This document shows, piece after piece, positions 43,830 through 64,000 of a stretch of DNA of 64,000 nt. The DNA is from Eriocheir sinensis (lineage: Eukaryota > Arthropoda > Malacostraca > Decapoda > Varunidae). Under the pieces are notes generated by a model, which worked only from the letters and a program-made list of their open reading frames with translations, was not told where the DNA came from and ran no database searches. Every line of letters starts with the position of its first letter. Positions within the stretch are counted from its first letter, which is position 1. Location: assembly GCF_024679095.1 (NCBI RefSeq), contig NC_066549.1:11205302-11269301 (forward strand), read 5' to 3'. The translations under genes and the position numbers were made by a program.

Positions 43830-44820
43830 TCCTGCCCAGACCCAATCCTGCCCATCCTTAATTCTATCCAGCCCTAATCCTGTCTAGTCCCAATCCTGCC
43901 CAGCCCAAATCCTGCCCATCCCCAATCCCACCCAGCTCCAATCCTGCCCAGCCCCTATTCCCCAGCTCCGATCCTGCCTTTCCCCAATCTTGGCCAGTCT
44001 CAATCCTCCCCAGCCAAAAGCCCAATCACACCCCGCTCCAATCCTGCATAGCCCCAATCCACCCCACTCCAAACCTACCCAGCCCCAATCCCACCCCGCT
44101 CCAATCCTGCATAGCCCCAATCCACCCCGCTCCAAACCTACCCAGCCCCAATCCCACCCTGCTCCAATCCTGCCCAGGGCCAATCACACACTGCTCCAAT
44201 CCTGCCCAGCCCCAATCCACCCCGCTCCAATCCTACCGAGCCCCAATCCTACCAAGGCCCAATCCCATCCCGCTCCAATTTTGCTCATCCCCAATCCCAC
44301 CCCCGGTCCAATCCCACCCCGCTCCAAACTTACCCAGCCCCAATCCCACCCAGCTCCAATCCTGCCCAGCCCCAATCCCACCCCGCTCCAATCCTGCCCA
44401 GCCCCAATCCCACTTCGCTCCAATCCTGCCCAGTCCCAATCCCACTCCTCTCCAATCCTGCCCAGCCTCAATCCCACCCCGTTCCAATCCTGCCCAGCCT
44501 CAATCCCACCCCGCTCCAATCCCACCCAGTCCCAATCCCAACCAGCTCCTATCCTGCCCAGCCCCAATCACACTCCGCTCCAATCCCACTCAGCTCCAAT
44601 TCTGCCTAGACCCAATCCGACCCAGCCCCAATCCCTCCCAGCTCCAATTCTGCCCAGACCCAATCCCACCCTGCTCCAATCCTGCCCAGCTCCAATCCCA
44701 CCCCGCACCAATCCTGCCCAGCCCCAGTCACACCCCGCTCCAATCCCACCCAGCCCCAATCCCACCCAGCCCCAATCCCACCTAGCCCCAATACCGACAA
44801 GCTCCAATCCTACCAATTCT
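43830..44820. repeat. 16-bp C-rich minisatellite (about 990 bp)
   Basis: The unit is CAATCCTGCCCAGCCC, alternating irregularly with CAATCCCACCCCGCTC (a 32-bp dimer), about 60 units. Both strands contain long open frames (SNPAQPQSHPAPI-type and GLGRIGAGWDW-type) that are products of the repeat. Confidence 0.9.
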
Positions 44821-45210
44821 GTCTAGTCTCCAAACTGAGCAAAATAATAAGATCTCACAAGAAAACCAAGTAAACCGTAAGCCAAATAAGGAGGTCGAGG
44901 CATCATGAATAAAACCAGAAACAGAATCTCACAAAAAAAAAGAGGTACAGGGGCAATCTATATAAAAGCGAGGTGAGACGAGGGCGGGCGAGGCAGTGCG
45001 GGGTGAGGCGAGCAGGCCCCGTGTCAGGGAGGCAGCCAGTCAGCGGGTCCCGCCGTGCCTTTGTTCCCGCGAGATGTAATTACCTGCCTCTGATTGGTCA
45101 TTACTGGACTCCATTGATTTTCATTGGCTGTAATAACGACGAGTCATCGCCTTGTCATACTTCATTATCGGCCGGGTTAATGTATTGACAGGTTAGGGCT
45201 ACGGCAGGAT

Positions 45211-45276
<66 letters not shown>

Positions 45277-45299
45277 GCTGAAAATTACTGGGGCTTCAT

Positions 45300-45423
45300 G
45301 TAGTAGTAGTAGTAGTAGTAGTAGTAGGAGGAGGAGGAGGAGGAAGAGTAGTCGCGGAATAATAATGATAGTGGAATAGTAGTAGAAGTAGCTGTGGTAG
45401 TAGAAGTAATAGTAGTAGTAGTA

Positions 45424-45457
<34 letters not shown>

Positions 45458-45545
45458 CATTGGCGGGGTGGGGCCAATGAATTGCTTTGTGAAAGGATAT
45501 GAGAAAATATACCGCTCACAACGCAACTCTAATAGATGGAGGCCC

Positions 45546-45579
<34 letters not shown>

Positions 45580-45735
45580 GGGTAGTAGTAGGGGTGGTAG
45601 TAGTAGTGGTAGTAGTAGTAGTAGGGGTAGTAGTAGTAGGGGTAGTAGTAGTAGGGGTAGTAGTTGTAGTAGTAGTAGTAGTGGTAGTAGTAGTAGTAGT
45701 AGGGGGTAGTAGTAGTAGTAAGTAGTAGTGTTTGG
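45300..45735. repeat. (GTA)n arrays
   Basis: (GTA)n at 45300-45460 with GGA and AATA interruptions, and again at 45547-45730 with GGG variants, separated by about 85 bp of unique DNA. A (CT)n tract precedes it at 45214-45275. Confidence 0.93.
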
Positions 45736-48700
45736 TGCCAAGCATGACAGTAACAAGGAGGGACACTTGTTGACGAGCCATGGCCAAGACAAAGATGCGT
45801 TCCGTGTGACCACCAGCACCAGGCACCTCCCGCCGCGTCACCCTCACTACGACTGTTTCGTCACGCCTTGGCAACGTACCTACACACCATCTTCCTGGCC
45901 TATACGCTAGTAGTGAAGGACAAAAGAGAAACACTCGAAATACCGGGTGAAACAAATAAAAACAACGGCAATGCAGGCAGGCAGGCGGTCCACAAGTATG
46001 ACGTGTCCTTGAAACCTATCATTTCACTCTTCTCGTTTCACATACATCAGTTATTTTGCCATCAATCACCAGCTAATACTGCCCCAAAGTTAACTAATGC
46101 ATCAGTACAGAGGGTAACAGACACAGCCTGCCATCAGCACTAATCGTTCCTGCACGGACGTTCAGCAAGGAGACAAGATCCCTTACCCAGTACTCACCAT
46201 GGCGGAGGAGCTGAGTTGCCCGGCTGCAAGGAGTCACTCCGAGGCCCACACGTCCGCCCGCAGGCAATTTTTCCACGGACGCCGCCCTCGCAGCGGTCAG
46301 CCCGGAACAGCTGCCTGGCCATAGGTCGTTCACTGTATTCCTTACTAAGTCAGACGCACATTACGCACACAAGACACAGATCAAGGACGCGGCAGCGGAG
46401 GCAACAGCACGCGAATGAGGACAATAGAGGGAGAGGGAGTCGAAAGTGACATAACGAGCATAAGGGTTCGAGAATTGACTCGAGGCTTTAATCTCCTTGT
46501 AGTTGAAAGCAAATGTTTTCTTTACATCTACTATATGTCCATAATCATGCACATTGAGATTTTTTTTTTTTTTTTCAATAGTACTTTTGGAGGTGCACTC
46601 ATCTTTCATAATGTGTTTGTGCCATAAAAAGAGACTGATTGAGTTTTAATAATCAACATCGATAAGGTATTTAGTGACGTCTGAAGCTGCTCATCATCAT
46701 AGCTCATGTACAACTAAACTCAGCATATCATCACATATATCGCATTTGCTTTCAAACAACTGTGTACATTGATTCCATATAAATCAGTACAGTTAATCCT
46801 GTTCATGAATCTGTATTTCACTCGACTCTTTGAAGCTTTGCGGATGAGTTGCCAACGTAGCCAAGAGTGAGATTCAGGTTATTCCATGAGAGCCTTTCGA
46901 AGATGAGAAATCAATGTAGTACGTGATTAAGTGACCGTCAGCATATATAAGAAAGATTTATAAATGCCCTGCGTATAAGGAATCTGGAATAATTTTCACT
47001 CGAATTATAAAGAACGGCATCTCTCGCTGCGCGCTGCCTGCCGCTTATACCCCTCCCTATCCCCTCCCTCTTACCATCTACTCCTCTTATCTATCTCCCG
47101 CGTCCCCCCCTCCCTACCTCACAAGCCCTGCCGTCAACACACTCCCACATTCAGCCACATAAACCTTCCCTTCTCTCTCTATACACCTAGACCTTCATCC
47201 TTCCCTAATCCTCCTTAGGCTTATGCTCTCTCCGTGGTACTTACACAATAATGATGATTATGACGGGAAAGTACTGTGGCTGTAAAGGGAGCTCACTATA
47301 GTCGAACGAACGAGCATCTAATTATATCGTCTGTGTGGGGGTCTGTTTATAGAAGTCATCACACATCTTCAGTTCAATGAAATATTTGTTTCATGCTCAT
47401 CATTGAAGCCTGACAGTTTTAGAAGCCTTATTGCTGATATAAGTGGACGGATGAGTAGAATTCTGTATATGTTTATTAATAATCCAGTTAATGTACTTAC
47501 CTCTTTCTGTTAACAATTAGGCCATGCTGCTAGCTTATAAGTGTTACTCATCAGCCGCAAAACAAACGCATCCCAAATGAAAACATGGTGGGCAGGACTC
47601 GTCTTCTTCATGCATACATCATCCTTGCTGGCAGGAGCTGCACCATATAGTTACTTTTCGTTCACGAGACCAAAAAGACACCAACCACGCATCACCTCAC
47701 AAACCATTTTAGGATAACAATAAATTTACAGTTCCTACTAACTTTCTGTGGCAGCATCGAGAGTAAGTAGCAAGGACAAGAGACCAAGAACATAATGCAG
47801 CCATGTTTTAATTCAGCCCTAAGGAGATACTGGACGCCTATACTGCAGACCCTCAGCGGCGGGAGTGTTGGCTTGGGGCCATCTCGGCGGCTTGGCCCAA
47901 CAGAGGTGCCTGGGTGCCGGCCGCTGCTGGTGACTGGGCCCAACACTCCCGTCCTCCGTCGACGAGTGTTACGTACATTTATTTCGTAGTGAGACACAGT
48001 GGTTGTACACATACATCATCTCAACACCGCATAATTCATTGTTCTTCGAAAGTGCAAATACTATAGTGCCTGAGTCATGAAGAGTATAGTAATGAAACAT
48101 CGAATCTGTAGTCTTTCTCGATTAAAATCTTGACGCTAAAACATAACTAAATAAGCCTAGCAAATTTCCACAGTTTCCTTCGCACTTAGATAAAAATTGG
48201 ATTGTTAATTCATCCGTCAGTGCTTCTTCAGTGACTTATAAATCTTCCTCAGTCTATCTTCTCCCTCATTAGCTTCCTCTTCTACCTCTATCTGCGTAAG
48301 CATATCGATTAGCATCACGTGAATAAATACGAGATCAAAGCAGGACGGATCTGGCCTAGAATGCGTCAAAAAGTCAAGCCAGGCAGGAGTCTAATGTTAT
48401 TCCCTGTTGCACGACGAAGTATCTCACGTGTCTCTGGTTTACTTCTATTTTACAAGATTCATTTGCTCTCTGGTGTGACATAGCAACACACAGTTACTCA
48501 CATGAACATAATACGATAAACAACTATCAAAAATACTTAACACTATACATACGCAGTAACCCGTCCCACAAGGTAAGCGTCGGGGCTGTGACCAGAGCAC
48601 TCACCGGTGAACAGCAGCCAGGCCACACGAGGGTAGGTCACTGCCTGAGCCTGCGTGAAGCGACAAACACCCACCAAGCGCTGCCCTGAGGACCCGACCA

Positions 48701-48773
48701 ACCTAACCTTAACGTCTATACTTTGATTCTTTGCTGCTCCGTGACAATTTAGCGAGGCAGCGAGACGAACACA

Positions 48774-48842
<69 letters not shown>

Positions 48843-49016
48843 TCGCGCACACACTAAAAATACATCTTTGGTGCTATACATATCAACTGGTGGAGAAACA
48901 TTACTGGATACACGATACATCCAAAGTAGAGGTAAGGCCTACGAAGAGTGCATGGAGGTAACAAGCTGCGGTGGTGTGGCGGGGGCGCGGCTGTTGCTCG
49001 AAGTGCTTAATGAAGG
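45736..49016. other. Unique non-coding DNA downstream of eyg
   Basis: Mixed composition with a poly-T at 46560-46575 and (CA)n at 48775. No domain-bearing open frame. It may include 3' UTR or regulatory sequence of the minus-strand gene. Confidence 0.5.
48775..48841. repeat. (CA)n microsatellite
   Basis: About 33 perfect units. Confidence 0.96.
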
Positions 49017-49245
49017 GCCGTATATTCTTAATCACTTCGGCTCCCAGGTACAAACATTTAACAAGGCTTTCCTAGATGTTATGGGTTATTTTCTTGCGTG
49101 GTTCTATGCCTCTGATGGTAGTTTGACAAAGCCTCTGTGCCATGAACGTAAAAAGACACTTATGGGAACACGTTTACCCTATTTTATGACCTTTAGAAAT
49201 GCTTGATAATTGATGTGAGAGCCGGAAGCGTCTAAGAATACCGAC
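49017..49245. mobile_element. MITE-like element, family 2 copy 2 (about 229 bp)
   Basis: The left end is GCCGTATATTCTTAATCACT. The right end, reverse complemented, contains CGGTATTCTTAGACGCTTCC, and both continue into CGGCTC. The interior aligns with the 31.6 kb copy. It lies about 0.5 kb past the stop codon of the eyg gene. Confidence 0.58.
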
Positions 49246-49784
49246 GTAAATCTTAAGGACTGTAAGATATTCTGCCCCTAAGTGTTACAATATTCTAAGT
49301 CTGTTTTAGGGATATTCTTACAGATTTAAGCAGTATGAATGCCCTGCTTAATAGGCCAGGTAACAGGTCAGCAAGCAGGTCTATGGGAACAGCGTTATTA
49401 CTCCTGAACCTGACACGTTTGCTACAGTCGCCTCCTCCGCCCACCACCGCTCGGGGCATCCAGCCAGCATGTCAGCCGGCGGGTGTGTCTGTGGCCAAAG
49501 GTTTCTGTGAACCCGAATCCTAATGATCACTATCACTTGGGACCTATGCTCTGAGGTGGTTGTAAATGCTGCGCTCTGAACGGAAAGTAAGTTAGCACAG
49601 CATTCGTGTGAACTATGTGTCATTTTGAGATCTTACTCTGCCCTCTAAAAATAAAATAAAAGATAACAGAACGCAACGGCTACAGACAGGTAAATACAAG
49701 ATCAGGTAAACAGGTTCGTCAGCAGACAGAGATCAAGGTTACGATACATGTGGGCAGCGAAGGCGGTGCTGACCCGTGACCCCT
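49246..49784 (-). other. Immediate 3' flank of eyg, probably 3' UTR
   Basis: This is sequence just after the eyg stop codon. I found no convincing AATAAA on the gene strand before the MITE-like element at 49245, so the poly(A) site is undefined. Confidence 0.4.
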
Positions 49785-63726
<13,942 letters not shown>

Positions 63727-64000
63727 GATGGCTTCGGGGGCAGGGGTTCGGGGGCCACTCGGGCTCCTGCGGAGGTTCCACGGGGTATTTTCGCGGCGGC
63801 AAGACTGTTTTGGCGGGCACTGTAGTTCCTTTCTGAGTCACCAGGGGGCAGAGGCGCACGTACAGAGAAGCGAACAACCGCTGCAGGCTACCAATCCTCA
63901 CTCGCTGGAGCAGCTTAAATCACTCGCCGAGAGATATCATTATGGTCCGCCTCCCTCGGGCAGCCATTAGCGCGGCGGGGATAACTCTGTTGGCGGCGTG
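63727..64000 (-). promoter_or_regulatory. 5' UTR and possible promoter-proximal region of eyg
   Basis: This is non-repetitive, moderately GC-rich sequence directly upstream of the start codon and must contain 5' UTR, unless another 5' exon exists outside the window. I see no convincing TATA box, and no Initiator match that I would place with confidence. Confidence 0.4.

Noticed and set aside
47465..47480. AATAAA on the minus strand as poly(A) signal for eyg
   Set aside because: It lies more than 2 kb past the stop codon beyond a MITE; one hexamer in AT-rich DNA is not enough to assign the 3' end.

Overview
This is a eukaryotic, almost certainly arthropod, window. The extreme density of long (GA)n, (GT)n, (AT)n and (GGA)n microsatellites, the degenerate non-LTR retrotransposons and the tRNA-derived SINEs point by inference to a decapod crustacean (crab or shrimp type). 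The only host protein-coding gene I can support is on the minus strand at 49785-63726. It is a Pax-class transcription factor whose truncated paired domain (RED half kept, most of PAI missing) and S50 paired-class homeodomain identify it as an eyegone / twin-of-eyegone orthologue. Its six coding exons join in frame across five GT-AG introns (phases 1, 1, 2, 1, 0) into about 610 codons, from an ATG at 63726 to a TGA at 49785.

Layout. 1-4.2 kb: microsatellites, a large inverted repeat (arms 2550-2898 and 3488-3771) and a SINE. 6.9-10.4 kb: a degenerate RT element with a SINE nested in it, then a CR1-like element. 12.06-15.62 kb: two head-to-tail minus-strand retroelements, the distal one with an R2-type CCHC/PD-(D/E)XK-like endonuclease end. 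16-24 kb: low-complexity and minisatellite DNA plus two copies of a short TIR element (MITE). 24.4-25.4 kb: a second CR1-like fragment. 26.6-27.1 kb: a diverged tandem duplication. 27.9-28.2 kb: a compound (GT)n array carrying retroelement tails. 28-41 kb: mostly unique non-coding DNA with scattered repeats, including a second MITE family (31.6 kb and 49.0 kb). 41.5-44.8 kb: two GC- or C-rich minisatellites and a SINE. 45-49.7 kb: unique DNA. 49.8-63.7 kb: the eyegone-like gene. Its first intron (7.2 kb) holds a polypurine stretch of about 3.1 kb made of (GA)229, a 31-bp minisatellite of about 55 copies, and GGA/GA repeats.

The retroelements, SINEs and MITEs look like decayed insertions in the roughly 49 kb 3' of the gene. 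All recognisable RT fragments lie on the minus strand, and four of five end at simple repeats. I see no rRNA, intact tRNA, CRISPR array, operon or prokaryote-like system. The long open frames in simple-sequence DNA are composition artefacts. I found no clearly new protein system. The most informative signals are the complete eyegone-like gene, its microsatellite-abutting splice donors, the R2-like endonuclease element, and the MITE and SINE families.
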